NCBI GenBank assembly: GCA_964561145.1 | Contig: CAZLNZ010000003.1 | Span: 1 to 64,000, forward strand | Origin: RUG14300 sp964561145 | Lineage (GTDB): Bacteria > Bacillota > Clostridia > Christensenellales > CAG-1252 | Length of the DNA: 64,000 nt | Direction of reading: 5' to 3' | Shown here: positions 25,633-35,067 of the stretch, one piece after another | How the letters are laid out: each line of letters opens with the position of its first letter | Numbering within the stretch: position 1 is the first letter of the stretch | Made by a program: the position numbers and the translations under genes | The notes under the pieces: model-generated | Databases searched by the model: none | What the model was told of the DNA's origin: nothing | Seen by the model: only the letters and a program-made list of their open reading frames with translations

Positions 25633-26020
25633 ACACTTCTTTTATAAAGCCTGCAGCTTGCATTGTAGCTATTGTAACGTTTTTGTCGTTATAAATTCTA
25701 ACATTATAGATGGCATTGTGCTTATTACGGTCAACCTCACAGGCTTTCGCATAGAGGGTTTTCCCTACTGCGGGATTAAGGTAAGATATTGATGCGAACT
25801 GGGTTACCGTTCTTGGATGAAGTCTGTTTGCCAAAGCGGAAAAGCAAAGGTCTCCTATGGTAAAGATCAAGCCTCCTTGGACGCTTCCTGTTGCGTTTAA
25901 AGTATTCTCTGTTATTTCTACCGAGCAAATTACATATTCGTCTGTCAACTCATCGAATCGTATATTACAATGCTTTGCAAACATATCATTTTTAAAGTAT
26001 AGAGGAAAATTATTACTCAT
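25631..26020 (-). CDS. PaaI-family hotdog thioesterase
   Basis: 129 aa, single hotdog fold. The helix-start motif LNATGSVQGGLIFTIGDLCFSALAN corresponds to the HGG-type core; here the His is Gln (VQGG), the variant of PaaI/YbgC-like proteins, with Asp in TIGD as likely catalytic base. Strands ASISYLNPAVGKTLYAKACEVDR and AIYNVRIYNDKNVTIATMQ complete the fold. Expected reaction: acyl-CoA hydrolysis in the cytoplasm; acyl group unknown. Transcribed alone toward the shared terminator. Confidence 0.87.
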   Translation of the reverse strand: MSNNFPLYFKNDMFAKHCNIRFDELTDEYVICSVEITENTLNATGSVQGGLIFTIGDLCFSALANRLHPRTVTQFASISYLNPAVGKTLYAKACEVDRNKHNAIYNVRIYNDKNVTIATMQAAGFIKEV

Positions 26021-26221
26021 AAACGCTCCTTGTTGTTTTTTTTCTTATAAAGTATACCACAAAGAAGCTGAAAACAATAATGTTTAGAGTAATAAAAACT
26101 TAAAAAGAGGGAAAGTAATATATATTGATAGGACATGCAATTGGGTTTAAAACTATTGCAAAGAGGGGGTTAGTAGTGGTATAATGAAGTCAGTGAAAAT
26201 ATCGATTATTCGGAGGCGGCT

Positions 26222-26608
26222 ATGCTAAACAAAAAAGAAATTGTTATTATGCGTGAAATATATAAGCGTACAACCAACAACAACGGGATGTGCGTTATCC
26301 GTCCTGTTGAGATCATGCAAGGAATCCCCTATAATATCGATATTGTTCAAGAGGATTTAGCCCCGATAATGCAGGGACTGGCTTATGACGAGTATTTTGA
26401 GTATACGGAAACAACTGTTGACGGAGAGTATTGTTTTAACATAACTTTGTTAAAAAAGGGCTTTGCCTTTCAGCGTAGCGAGGAGATTCGACTACGTAAC
26501 CGAAAAAACAGTATTCTGGCAAAGGTTGGAATTACATTGCTCGGAGTTGTCCTAGCTTGGGTTTTAAAATATATTATTCAGTTGATAATAGACAGTAAGG
26601 GCGGTTGA
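26222..26608 (+). CDS. Hypothetical protein with C-terminal membrane anchor
   Basis: 128 aa, ATG at 26222 with CGGAGG upstream. Residues 1-85 look like a small winged-helix-type domain (KEIVIMREIYKRT ... VRPVEIM..IPYNIDIVQEDLAPIMQGLA), and residues 100-122 are one hydrophobic span (ILAKVGITLLGVVLAWVLKY). The stop overlaps the uvrB ATG by one base, so it is in the uvrBA operon, yet nothing in it suggests DNA repair. I do not recognise the family. Confidence 0.78.
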   Translation: MLNKKEIVIMREIYKRTTNNNGMCVIRPVEIMQGIPYNIDIVQEDLAPIMQGLAYDEYFEYTETTVDGEYCFNITLLKKGFAFQRSEEIRLRNRKNSILAKVGITLLGVVLAWVLKYIIQLIIDSKGG

Positions 26609-28578
26609 TGGATATAAGCAAACCATTCATTTTAAAGAGCGAATTTGCACCCTGCGGTGATCAACCACAGGCTATTGATAAACTTGCGGAAGGGCTTAAT
26701 GACGGCTATCGGACGCAAGTTTTATTAGGTGTTACCGGAAGCGGTAAAACCTTTACCATGGCAAACGTTATAGCCAAGGTGAATCGTCCCGCTTTGGTTA
26801 TTGCTCATAATAAGACATTGGCAACTCAACTCTGCAATGAGCTTAGGGAATTTTTTCCCGAGAATAGGGTTGAGTTTTTTGTTTCCTACTACGATTATTA
26901 TCAGCCCGAGGCGTATGTTCCTTCGACGGATACTTATATTGAAAAGGAAATGGCTGTAAATGATGAAATTGACAAATTACGCCATTCTGCCACCGGATCT
27001 CTTTGTACAAGACACGATACAATAGTTGTAAGTTCTGTGTCTTGTATTTACGGCTTGGGTGAGCCGATGGAATACTTCCATAATTCGGTACACATAAGGG
27101 TCGGAGACGAGGTTGAGCGTGACGATATTATCGATAAGTTAGTAAGCATTCAGTATACAAGAAACGATATTGATTTTCATAGAGGCACTTTCAGGGTAAG
27201 AGGCGATGTACTTGATATTTTCCCCGTTGGAAACAGCACGGTTTTTATTCGTGTTGAGTTTTTCGGTGATGAGGTAACTAGAATAACCGAGAATAACGAG
27301 GTGACCGGAGTTGCAATTAATGACGTTAAAACCGTTACAATATTTCCTGCTACTCATTATGTAGTCGGAAACAAGGAGAAGCTTGAAAGTATTATCACTC
27401 AGATATTAAAGGATATGCTTGAGGAGGAACAAGACTTTATCGCAAAGGGTAAACTAGTTGAGGCTCAAAGGCTTAGACAAAGGGTAACCTATGATATGGA
27501 AATGATACGAGAACTTGGCTATTGTAGCGGTATTGAAAACTATTCAAGGTATTTTGACGGAAGAGAAGCGGGAACTCCACCATATACATTGCTTGACTTT
27601 TTCCCCGATGATTTTGTTGTATTTGTCGATGAAAGCCACATTACACTACCTCAAATTAGAGGAATGTATAACGGTGATCTTTCCAGAAAAAAGAATCTTG
27701 TAGATTATGGTTTTCGGTTAAAGGCGGCATATGACAATCGTCCCTTGAATTTTGAGGAGTTTAACGAAAGGTTTACTCAAATGATTTGTATATCCGCAAC
27801 TCCTGCACCCTATGAAATGGGAATTGCCGACGAGGTTGTCGAGCAACTTCTCCGACCAACAGGTTTGATTGAGCCACAAGTGTTTATTCGTCCTGTTGAA
27901 AATCAAGTAGACGATTTGATCGGAGAACTAAGAAGCACAATAGAAAAAGACGGAAGAGCTCTGGTAACAACACTAACAAAAAGAATGGCTGAGAGCTTGA
28001 CAGATTATTTAAAGGAACAAGGCTTTAAGGTAAGCTATCTTCATACCGATGTCCACACCCTAGAGCGTATTAATTTGATAACCGATCTCAGAAAGGGAAA
28101 AATAGATATTATTGTTGGAATCAACCTATTAAGGGAGGGCTTAGATATTCCAGAAGCTAAACTTGTGGCAATTCTCGATGCAGACAAGGAGGGCTTTTTG
28201 AGAAGTGATACCTCTTTGATTCAGACAATAGGAAGGGCGGCAAGAAATGCGGAAAGCAGAGTTATACTCTACGCCGATCAAATGACAGGGAGTATTAAAA
28301 GGGCTATAGAGGAAACAAACCGTCGTCGGGAGATTCAAGTAGCCTACAACAAGGCAAATAACATCACGCCGAGAACGGTAGTTAAGAAGATCGTCAATAC
28401 GATCGAGATTACAAGGAAGGCGGATTCCAAAAAGCGTAAGGATAAGAGCGAATCGATCAAGGAGATTGAAAGATTAACCGGACTTATGAAGGTTGCAGCG
28501 AGCTCCTTAGATTTCGAAACAGCAATTGCCTTGAGAGAAGAAATTTCAAGGTTGAAACAAGAACTAGAAGATAATTGA
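26608..28578 (+). CDS. uvrB: Excinuclease ABC subunit B
   Basis: 656 aa from the ATG at 26608; a TTG just upstream is in frame but the ATG is preferred. Superfamily-2 helicase core: Walker A GVTGSGKTFTMA, beta-hairpin region YYDYYQPEAYVPSTDTYIEK, DEXD-type VFVDESHITLPQ, motif VI QTIGRAARN. The C-terminal UVR domain (IERLTGLMKVAASSLDFETA) binds UvrC. It verifies DNA damage in nucleotide excision repair. It overlaps the preceding small gene and is 1 bp from uvrA. Confidence 0.97.
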   Translation: MDISKPFILKSEFAPCGDQPQAIDKLAEGLNDGYRTQVLLGVTGSGKTFTMANVIAKVNRPALVIAHNKTLATQLCNELREFFPENRVEFFVSYYDYYQPEAYVPSTDTYIEKEMAVNDEIDKLRHSATGSLCTRHDTIVVSSVSCIYGLGEPMEYFHNSVHIRVGDEVERDDIIDKLVSIQYTRNDIDFHRGTFRVRGDVLDIFPVGNSTVFIRVEFFGDEVTRITENNEVTGVAINDVKTVTIFPATHYVVGNKEKLESIITQILKDMLEEEQDFIAKGKLVEAQRLRQRVTYDMEMIRELGYCSGIENYSRYFDGREAGTPPYTLLDFFPDDFVVFVDESHITLPQIRGMYNGDLSRKKNLVDYGFRLKAAYDNRPLNFEEFNERFTQMICISATPAPYEMGIADEVVEQLLRPTGLIEPQVFIRPVENQVDDLIGELRSTIEKDGRALVTTLTKRMAESLTDYLKEQGFKVSYLHTDVHTLERINLITDLRKGKIDIIVGINLLREGLDIPEAKLVAILDADKEGFLRSDTSLIQTIGRAARNAESRVILYADQMTGSIKRAIEETNRRREIQVAYNKANNITPRTVVKKIVNTIEITRKADSKKRKDKSESIKEIERLTGLMKVAASSLDFETAIALREEISRLKQELEDN

Positions 28579-28579
28579 C

Positions 28580-31402
28580 ATGAATACTATATTTGTAAAA
28601 GGTGCTAGGGAGCACAACTTAAAAAACATCGATGTCGAAATCCCGAGAGACAAATTGACCGTTTTCACGGGATTATCTGGAAGCGGCAAATCCTCTCTTG
28701 CCTTTGATACTATTTTTGCAGAAGGACAGCGCCGTTATGTGGAGAGCTTGTCGGCATATGCAAGAATGTTTATCGGACAAATGGAAAAGCCTGAGGTTGA
28801 CTATATCACAGGCTTATCTCCTGCAGTGTCTATTGATCAAAAAACAACAAGTAACAATCCACGTTCTACAGTGGGAACAGTAACGGAGATATATGACTAC
28901 CTAAGATTATTGTATGTCAACATCGGTAAACCTCACTGCCCGAAGTGCGGAAAGGTGATCGAGGAAACCTCTGTGGATCAAATATGTGATTCAATAATGG
29001 AACATATTGATTCCAAAGTGCTAATAATTGCTCCCACAATTCGAAGAAAGAAGGGAGAATATACCAAGCTCTTTGAGGAATACAAAAAGCAGGGTTTTAT
29101 ACGTGTAATAGTCGATGGTGAGCAATATCTTCTGGAAGAGGGTGTTCCTCCTCTTGATAAACAGTGCAAGCATAACATAAGCGTTGTTGTTGATAGGTTG
29201 AAGATAAAAGACGGAATAAATCGTAGATTAACCGATTCCTTAGAGCTTGCTTTGAAACTGGCAGACGGTATGGTAATAGCTAACATTGACGGTGAAGACA
29301 AGCTCTATAATACAAAGTATACCTGTCCCGATTGTGATATAAGCTTAACAGAGCTGTCCTCCAGATTGTTTAGCTTTAACTCCCCGATCGGAGCTTGTCC
29401 TATTTGTAACGGTTTAGGTGTAAGAGATCAAGTTGATGTAAACATCCTTATTCCCGATATGGGCAAGAGCTTATCGGAAGGAGCAATCGACATAAAGGGA
29501 ATGTCCTTCGATGCGAAAATGACACGTTCGCAACTGACAGGCTTAGCAAAAAAGTATAGTTTTTCCTTGGATACTCCCTTGAATCAACTGCCAAAGTATA
29601 TTTTAGATATCCTTTTGTACGGAAACGGTACGGAATACGTCGAGGTCGACTATAACTCTAGGTCATTCTCGGGTACTTTTAATACAAAATTCGAAGGTCT
29701 TATCCCTACAATCGAAAGACGCTATAACGATACAGACTCGGAAATGATGAAAAGAGAGTACGCTCGATATATGAAGACTGTTCCCTGTGCGAAGTGTAGA
29801 GGTAAGAGATTACGTCCGGAGGCACTTGCAGTTACCGTAGGCGGAATCAATATTCACGAGTTGTGTCAAAAATCGGTAGAGGATTGTTTAGCTTTTTTCG
29901 ATAATCTTCAATTAACGGAAAGGGAAAAGAAGATTTCCTATCTAATCACAAAGGAAATAAAGGCTAGGTTGAATTTCCTTCTTAACGTCGGACTCGGATA
30001 TTTGACATTAGGACGAGCTTCTGCCTCTCTTTCGGGCGGAGAAGCACAGAGAATAAGATTAGCCACTCAAATCGGAAGCGGTTTGGTCGGGGTTTTGTAT
30101 ATTCTTGACGAGCCCAGCATCGGACTCCATCAAAGAGATAATGCACGCCTTATAGATACATTAAAAAGACTTAGAGATTTAGGTAATACTTTGATTGTAG
30201 TCGAGCATGACGAAGATACAATAAGATCTGCCGATTGGATAGTAGACATCGGACCTCAAGCAGGTGTTAGAGGCGGTGAACTTGTAGCGGAAGGAAGTGT
30301 CGATGACATTATAGCTTGTGAAAAATCAATTACAGGAAAATACCTGTCAGGTGAGTATAAAATTGAAATTCCTACAGAGAGGAAACTTCCCGACGGAAGA
30401 TTTTTAAAGGTTATAAAGGCAAAACAGAACAATTTAAAGTCGATTAATGTAAGTATACCGGCAGGACTTTTCACCGTTGTTACCGGAGTATCGGGAAGCG
30501 GAAAGAGTAGTCTGGTTAATGGGATAATCTACCCATACCTTGCAGAAAAGCTCAATAGGGCTGTCAACGTAACTCAAGGCGATTGCCAAGGAATAGAGGG
30601 CTTGGAATATTTTGACAAGGTTATTGCGATAGATCAATCGCCTATCGGAAGAACTCCCAGAAGTAACCCTGCAACCTATACCGGAGTATTCAACGATATT
30701 AGAGCTTTGTTTGCAAAGACCCCGGATGCCCAATCAAGAGGATATAATCAAGGTAGATTTTCTTTTAATGTATCAGGAGGACGTTGCGAGGCATGTACCG
30801 GTGACGGAATAAAGCGGATAGAAATGCATTTCTTGCCCGATGTTTTTGTACAATGCGAAGTTTGTCACGGTAAGCGTTATAATAGGGAAACCTTAGAAGT
30901 TAAATATAAAGGTAAGAGCATTGCCGATGTTTTGGATATGTCAGTTGAAGAGGCTTGTGTCTATTTTGAAAACATACCCAAAATATATAACAAGATTAAG
31001 ACTTTATATGATGTCGGTCTGGGATATATAAAACTAGGTCAATCGGCAACAACGTTGTCGGGCGGAGAAGCACAGAGGGTTAAACTTGCAACAGAGTTGT
31101 CTAAGAGAAGTACAGGGAAGACCTTCTATATACTCGATGAGCCCACAACAGGATTACACTCTCATGATGTAAAAAAACTACTCGAACTGTTGACAAAGCT
31201 TTCTGCAAGCGGAAATACCGTATTGGTAATCGAGCACAATCTCGACGTTATCAAGGTTGCGGACTATATAATCGATCTTGGTCCCGAGGGCGGTAACGGA
31301 GGCGGTACTCTTGTTTGCCAAGGAACTCCCGAGGAGGTCGCAAACTGCGAAAAGAGTTATACGGGACAATTCTTAAAACGCATTCTTAACCACAATTCTT
31401 AA
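28580..31402 (+). CDS. uvrA: Excinuclease ABC subunit A
   Basis: 940 aa. Two ABC-type ATPase halves: Walker A GLSGSGKSSLAF near residue 32 and GVSGSGKSSLVN near 640; two signature motifs ASASLSGGEAQR and ATTLSGGEAQRVK; Walker B ILDEPSIGLHQ and ILDEPTTGLH. Zinc modules with CPKC, CPDC/CPIC and CEAC...CEVC pairs. It recognises lesions with UvrB. ATG one base after the uvrB stop. uvrC is not in the window. Downstream lies the repeat-rich spacer, with no clear terminator. Confidence 0.97.
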   Translation: MNTIFVKGAREHNLKNIDVEIPRDKLTVFTGLSGSGKSSLAFDTIFAEGQRRYVESLSAYARMFIGQMEKPEVDYITGLSPAVSIDQKTTSNNPRSTVGTVTEIYDYLRLLYVNIGKPHCPKCGKVIEETSVDQICDSIMEHIDSKVLIIAPTIRRKKGEYTKLFEEYKKQGFIRVIVDGEQYLLEEGVPPLDKQCKHNISVVVDRLKIKDGINRRLTDSLELALKLADGMVIANIDGEDKLYNTKYTCPDCDISLTELSSRLFSFNSPIGACPICNGLGVRDQVDVNILIPDMGKSLSEGAIDIKGMSFDAKMTRSQLTGLAKKYSFSLDTPLNQLPKYILDILLYGNGTEYVEVDYNSRSFSGTFNTKFEGLIPTIERRYNDTDSEMMKREYARYMKTVPCAKCRGKRLRPEALAVTVGGINIHELCQKSVEDCLAFFDNLQLTEREKKISYLITKEIKARLNFLLNVGLGYLTLGRASASLSGGEAQRIRLATQIGSGLVGVLYILDEPSIGLHQRDNARLIDTLKRLRDLGNTLIVVEHDEDTIRSADWIVDIGPQAGVRGGELVAEGSVDDIIACEKSITGKYLSGEYKIEIPTERKLPDGRFLKVIKAKQNNLKSINVSIPAGLFTVVTGVSGSGKSSLVNGIIYPYLAEKLNRAVNVTQGDCQGIEGLEYFDKVIAIDQSPIGRTPRSNPATYTGVFNDIRALFAKTPDAQSRGYNQGRFSFNVSGGRCEACTGDGIKRIEMHFLPDVFVQCEVCHGKRYNRETLEVKYKGKSIADVLDMSVEEACVYFENIPKIYNKIKTLYDVGLGYIKLGQSATTLSGGEAQRVKLATELSKRSTGKTFYILDEPTTGLHSHDVKKLLELLTKLSASGNTVLVIEHNLDVIKVADYIIDLGPEGGNGGGTLVCQGTPEEVANCEKSYTGQFLKRILNHNS

Positions 31403-31498
31403 TGGTATATTTAAACTATAACTCATTGATTAAGTATAATCCCACATTTACAATAAATTTTTTCAAACAGGTCTTTGATAACATCGATAATATAATAT

Positions 31499-31526
31499 GT
31501 CATACTGAGCGAAAGGAATGTGGTAC
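31499..31526 (+). repeat. Truncated copy (head only) of three-hairpin element
   Basis: GTCATACTGAGCGAAAG is shared with the full copies; the sequence diverges afterwards. Confidence 0.6.
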
Positions 31527-31624
31527 AGTAAATTAATAAAGCATACTAATGATAAAATTAAATTGGAAAAATAGGAATAATTACTAAAAATACTAATATT
31601 AAATGAAAAATAATATATCTAAAA

Positions 31625-31706
31625 TGTCATACTGAGCGAAAGAAATTGGTATCAATTTCTGCAGTCGAACCCTGAAAGGGCGATGCTATGCATCGGTATC
31701 TCATCC
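31625..31706 (+). repeat. Three-hairpin dispersed element, copy B
   Basis: Order: head TGTCATACTGAGCGAAA; hairpin 1 GAAATTG-GTAT-CAATTTC; TGCAGTCGAA; hairpin 2 CCC-TGAAA-GGG; hairpin 3 CGATGC-TAT-GCATCG; tail GTATCTCATCC. ACTG in the head can also pair with CAGT after hairpin 1. Copies C, D and E keep the layout. Confidence 0.85.
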
Positions 31707-31871
31707 TTATTCCTTCGCATTGCATTGCGTTGTGTCGATCACTATTTTACAAAAGCCAAATGCATGCATGAATCTTCTTTATAACATCGGTATCTCATCC
31801 ATATTGACTATATCACAGCAGTGCTTTAATGATGCCATGCTCGGAAAAGATTACCCTTATATCCATCGTAG

Positions 31872-31893
31872 GGCGGGCGGCTTGTCCCCCGCC
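31872..31893. repeat. GC-rich hairpin
   Basis: GGCGGG (31872-31877) pairs with CCCGCC (31888-31893) in very AT-rich surroundings. It probably belongs to another intergenic hairpin family. Confidence 0.5.
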
Positions 31894-31969
31894 GAATTCT
31901 CATTCTATACTATTATTCCTGCGGTAAAATCGTGCATATCTCAAAATTATACCTGTATATCATCTATAA

Positions 31970-32051
31970 TGTCATACTGAGCGAAAGAAATTGGTATCAA
32001 TTTCTGCAGTCGAACCCCGTAGGGGCGACACAAAGTGTCGGTATCTCATCC
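31970..32051 (+). repeat. Three-hairpin dispersed element, copy C
   Basis: Same head, hairpin 1 and tail as copy B. Hairpin 2 is CCCC-GTA-GGGG and hairpin 3 is CGACAC-AAA-GTGTCG, so both arms changed together relative to copy B. Confidence 0.85.
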
Positions 32052-32116
32052 TTGTTTTTTCGATACATTGTATGGCGGAGTAAGGCTTACAACGCATCCT
32101 TATAAATTGGCTTGAA

Positions 32117-32180
32117 TGACGAAAGGCGAAGTCTGCAGTCGAACCCTGAAAGGGCGATGCTCTGCATCGGTATCTCATCC
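32117..32180 (+). repeat. Three-hairpin dispersed element, copy D (shortened head)
   Basis: The head is reduced to TGACGAAAGGCGAAGTC, then CTGCAGTCGAA, hairpin 2 CCC-TGAAA-GGG, hairpin 3 CGATGC-TCT-GCATCG and the common tail. Confidence 0.8.
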
Positions 32181-32396
32181 GCATTATTGTACTAATAAAG
32201 AACCACTAGATGTTATTTTTAACATCGGTATCTCATCCACATTTTTTCACTTTTCTTTCTTTACTACTAACTGCGTGCTTCATAAGCTGGTAGTATTTCG
32301 TCCTTACCTCTTAACCTTAATTCTTAATCCTTAGCATTGCATCTCAAATTAGAGTACACTAGTTGAAAAGAATTATTAACACAAAGGAGTAAGTAA

Positions 32397-33335
32397 ATGA
32401 AATATCAAGACTGGTTGGAAATTTGGCTTGAAGATTACATCAAACCCGGTGTAAAACTACGTACCTATGAGAACTATAAACAAACAGCGGTGCGTAAAAT
32501 AATCCCCTCCCTTGGCGAATACGAGATATCTTTATTAACGCCGATAATTATTCAGCGATATGTAACTTATTTGTTGAATAGAGGTAATGCCGTAACAGGG
32601 AAAGGATTATCATATAATACGGTGAATTTGATAATAACTATAATTCAAAGCTCTTTGAAAGCTGCATTCTTATTTGGGGAAACAAAGGAATATATTGGAA
32701 ACAAAATAAAGCGTCCCAAGTTTCAACAAAAGGAAATTAAATGTTTTTCTCTATCCGAACAAAGAAGAATCGAAGAAGAAATCTTATCCAATAAAAGAAA
32801 AAAGTTTTTCGGTATTATTTTATGTCTTTATACAGGTTTGCGAATAGGTGAACTTCTTGCCCTGACTTGGCAAGACATTGACTTCCAAAGGGGGCTTATT
32901 TTCATATCTAAAACATGTCACGACGGTAAGACGAAATTGGGCTACGGTCGTATATTAGATACTCCTAAAACCGAGCAATCTAAAAGAGTAGTTCCCATAC
33001 CAAAGCAATTGCTGCCTAATCTCAAAACAATCAAACGAGAGGAAAGAAGCGAATGGGTAATCTCTTATCACGGGCATCCTGTCACGATAAGGTCTTATCA
33101 AAAAAGCTACAAGATTTTTCTTGAAAAACTAAACCTTCCTTATAAGAATTTTCATACCCTCCGTCACACCTTTGCAACAAGAGCTCTAGAGTGTGGAATG
33201 GATGTAAAAACCTTATCTGAAATACTTGGACACAAAAACGCAACTATAACCTTAAACCGCTATGCCCATTCCATGCTCGAACATAAGCAAGAAATGATGA
33301 ACAAATTGGGCAAAATCTTTAACACAAAAAAATGA
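32397..33335 (+). CDS. Tyrosine recombinase (phage/ICE-type integrase)
   Basis: 312 aa, ATG at 32397 with AAAGGAG. An N-terminal SAM-like core-binding domain (about 1-105; YQDWLEIWLEDYIKP, TYENYKQTAVRKIIP) precedes the catalytic domain. Active-site residues: Arg in YTGLRIGELLAL, His-x-x-Arg in FHTLRHTFATRA, His in ILGHKNATITL and the nucleophile Tyr in LNRYAHSM. It lacks the N-terminal arm-binding AP2-like domain of many ICE integrases, so it is shorter than Tn916 Int. It marks one edge of the lipoprotein island; no excisionase or relaxase gene is nearby, so the element looks non-autonomous or decayed. Confidence 0.93.
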   Translation: MKYQDWLEIWLEDYIKPGVKLRTYENYKQTAVRKIIPSLGEYEISLLTPIIIQRYVTYLLNRGNAVTGKGLSYNTVNLIITIIQSSLKAAFLFGETKEYIGNKIKRPKFQQKEIKCFSLSEQRRIEEEILSNKRKKFFGIILCLYTGLRIGELLALTWQDIDFQRGLIFISKTCHDGKTKLGYGRILDTPKTEQSKRVVPIPKQLLPNLKTIKREERSEWVISYHGHPVTIRSYQKSYKIFLEKLNLPYKNFHTLRHTFATRALECGMDVKTLSEILGHKNATITLNRYAHSMLEHKQEMMNKLGKIFNTKK

Positions 33336-33363
33336 CGTCTAATAGTACCTTAGGCGTCATTTC
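33331..33363 (+). terminator. Terminator overlapping the integrase stop; half of an inverted repeat
   Basis: AATGACG pairs with CGTCATT, and inside it CTAA with TTAG. The segment CTAATAGTACCTTAG (33339-33353) recurs inverted at 33476-33490. Confidence 0.65.
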
Positions 33364-33475
33364 TTACTTACTATTGTACACTTTCAGTAAAACCTTGTCA
33401 ATATCTTCCTCTAAAATTACTTGCAAACAACTACCTAATCGAAATACTTTTTCTTAAAACTCTTTTTTAGTTCGG

Positions 33476-33490
33476 CTAAGGTACTATTAG
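33476..33490 (-). repeat. 15-bp inverted copy of the post-integrase motif
   Basis: CTAAGGTACTATTAG is the exact reverse complement of CTAATAGTACCTTAG at 33339-33353. Candidate recombinase binding or attachment site. Confidence 0.55.
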
Positions 33491-33537
33491 GCGAACAAAA
33501 TGTACGAGATTGATACTATTGTTATGGAGGAGCAAAG

Positions 33538-34686
33538 ATGAAAAGCAAGAAAGTATTGTTGATAGCACTAATGTTTGTAATTGTGGCTTTCGTGCTGCTG
33601 AGTTCTTGTAGCAGTTTCGCTGATAAGGATGATCATACGGACATTTCCGGCACATATTATGCCGTTAAAGACGGAAAATTTGATGCAGATAGCTGGTTCA
33701 GCATAGCATCAGACGGGACATGGATTGATGATGATGATGATAGAGGTACGTGGAAAATAAAAAACAATGTGCTTTTAATCACTCATTATATTACATTAGA
33801 GGCTGTATTAGACGGTGATAGTTTCTATTTGATTGAACTTGACGAAGCAGTAGAATATGTTAAAAGAGACCATGCTCCTGAAACGGGCGATTTTTGGTCA
33901 GATAAGTACATTATTCTTTTAGATACCGACGGCGGAACAACAGACAAAATAATTTATAAATATTATTCTGGCGAAACGATAAATTTGCCTGTGCCCGAAA
34001 AAGAAGATTACAAGTTTAAGGGCTGGTTTGATTTTTGGAATAAGAAATACGCGACCGGCTCAAGTATGCCCTCGCTAAACATAGTATTAACTGCAAAATG
34101 GGATAAAAAGGTAACTGCATATTCCGATGAATATGTATTCTTTTCACCTGCAATAGAGGGTAAAAAGCAAAATGACATCTATTATTACAATTACAACAAT
34201 ATAACGAAGTATGTATACGTAGAATTGACCTGTGACAGCGTAGGAGGAAAGTATAGTGTCGGTACGGCGAATAACTTTGACTTATTAAGTCATAAGGATA
34301 TGGAATATTATGTCCAAAATTCTGAATATCAATTGAAATGGTATTATGGCGATTGGTCGAAACCTAATGGCAGCCAAACATTTACATTAAGTTATGGTAG
34401 CAATATACAACTGTTAGCTGTCGAAAATTCGCAAGGGCAAATCCAATGTAGATATTTGTTAGACTTCTATGTAAAACAAGATTGTGAAGTGCAGTTGTAT
34501 AGTTCGGTTTCGATGACACAGCCTTTTTCAACGACTCGCGGATATATCGGTGAAATGCTCGAAGAAAGCGAACTTGAAAAATACAAGATGGCTGTCTATG
34601 ATTTTGATTATTGGCTTTGTTATAATACACTCGGGGAATATGTTCCTTTTGATTTCACAACCGAATTGTCGGGTGATATTAAATAA
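33538..34686 (+). CDS. Piece 1: lipoprotein with InlB B-repeat
   Basis: 382 aa. Signal peptide with lipobox LSSC (Cys about residue 22), followed by a small beta-rich domain (DISGTYYAVKDGKFD ... GTWKIKNNVLLI, like a lipocalin-type or DUF domain), then an InlB B-repeat (DGGTTDKIIYKYYSGE ... KFKGWFDFWNKK ... LTAKWDKK), then further beta segments. ATG at 33538 with GGAGG. Ends at an in-frame TAA; downstream sequence in the same frame continues with another InlB-type unit. Confidence 0.75.
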   Translation: MKSKKVLLIALMFVIVAFVLLSSCSSFADKDDHTDISGTYYAVKDGKFDADSWFSIASDGTWIDDDDDRGTWKIKNNVLLITHYITLEAVLDGDSFYLIELDEAVEYVKRDHAPETGDFWSDKYIILLDTDGGTTDKIIYKYYSGETINLPVPEKEDYKFKGWFDFWNKKYATGSSMPSLNIVLTAKWDKKVTAYSDEYVFFSPAIEGKKQNDIYYYNYNNITKYVYVELTCDSVGGKYSVGTANNFDLLSHKDMEYYVQNSEYQLKWYYGDWSKPNGSQTFTLSYGSNIQLLAVENSQGQIQCRYLLDFYVKQDCEVQLYSSVSMTQPFSTTRGYIGEMLEESELEKYKMAVYDFDYWLCYNTLGEYVPFDFTTELSGDIK

Positions 34687-34695
34687 TATCAATCG

Positions 34696-35067
34696 ATGAA
34701 AGCGGTTGCAGTTGACGTCGATTTGGATGGCGGAACAATGGAAGGGATTTTGCAAGTCAAACCGTTTGAAAGTGGACAAATTCTGCCTGTCCCAGAAAAA
34801 GAAGGATATGATTTTATCGGTTGGTTGAGTACCGAGGACAAATATTTTGCTCGCTGTGACGGAACACAACTATATTCAGTAAAAGAGATACCAAATAAAC
34901 TTACCGCAAGTTTTATTCCAAAAAAATATTACGCGGAGATTAACGGGAACACCGTGAACTTTGTCGATACATATGGTCACGTATCATACGAAGGCACATC
35001 ATGGGATTCGATTTGGTATTCAAAGCGGGTTCCGACTTTGAAATCTCCGATTATCTGTTTGAGATAG
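34696..35067 (+). CDS. Piece 2: fragment with InlB-type repeat
   Basis: 123 aa in the frame of piece 1. It has VDVDLDGGTMEG and VPEKEGYDFIGWLSTEDKYF, an InlB B-repeat closely like the one in piece 1. No ribosome site precedes its first ATG, so it is unlikely to be translated on its own. The last ~22 codons are out of the true frame. Confidence 0.5.
   Translation: MKAVAVDVDLDGGTMEGILQVKPFESGQILPVPEKEGYDFIGWLSTEDKYFARCDGTQLYSVKEIPNKLTASFIPKKYYAEINGNTVNFVDTYGHVSYEGTSWDSIWYSKRVPTLKSPIICLR

Larger units (their letters stand above)
31403..32396. other. 1-kb gene-free spacer packed with structured repeats
   Basis: No supported gene. It holds one truncated copy, two full copies and one shortened copy of an ~80-bp three-hairpin element (listed separately), two solo tails of that element reading CATCGGTATCTCATCC (31785-31800 and around 32223-32238), and a GC-rich hairpin at 31872-31893. 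Apparent reading frames here, for example 31720-31980, run straight through the repeats and are rejected. Confidence 0.7.

Noticed and set aside
31720..31980. 86-aa frame in the spacer after uvrA
   Set aside because: It runs across repeat tails and the GC-rich hairpin, has no ribosome site, and its translation is low in complexity.
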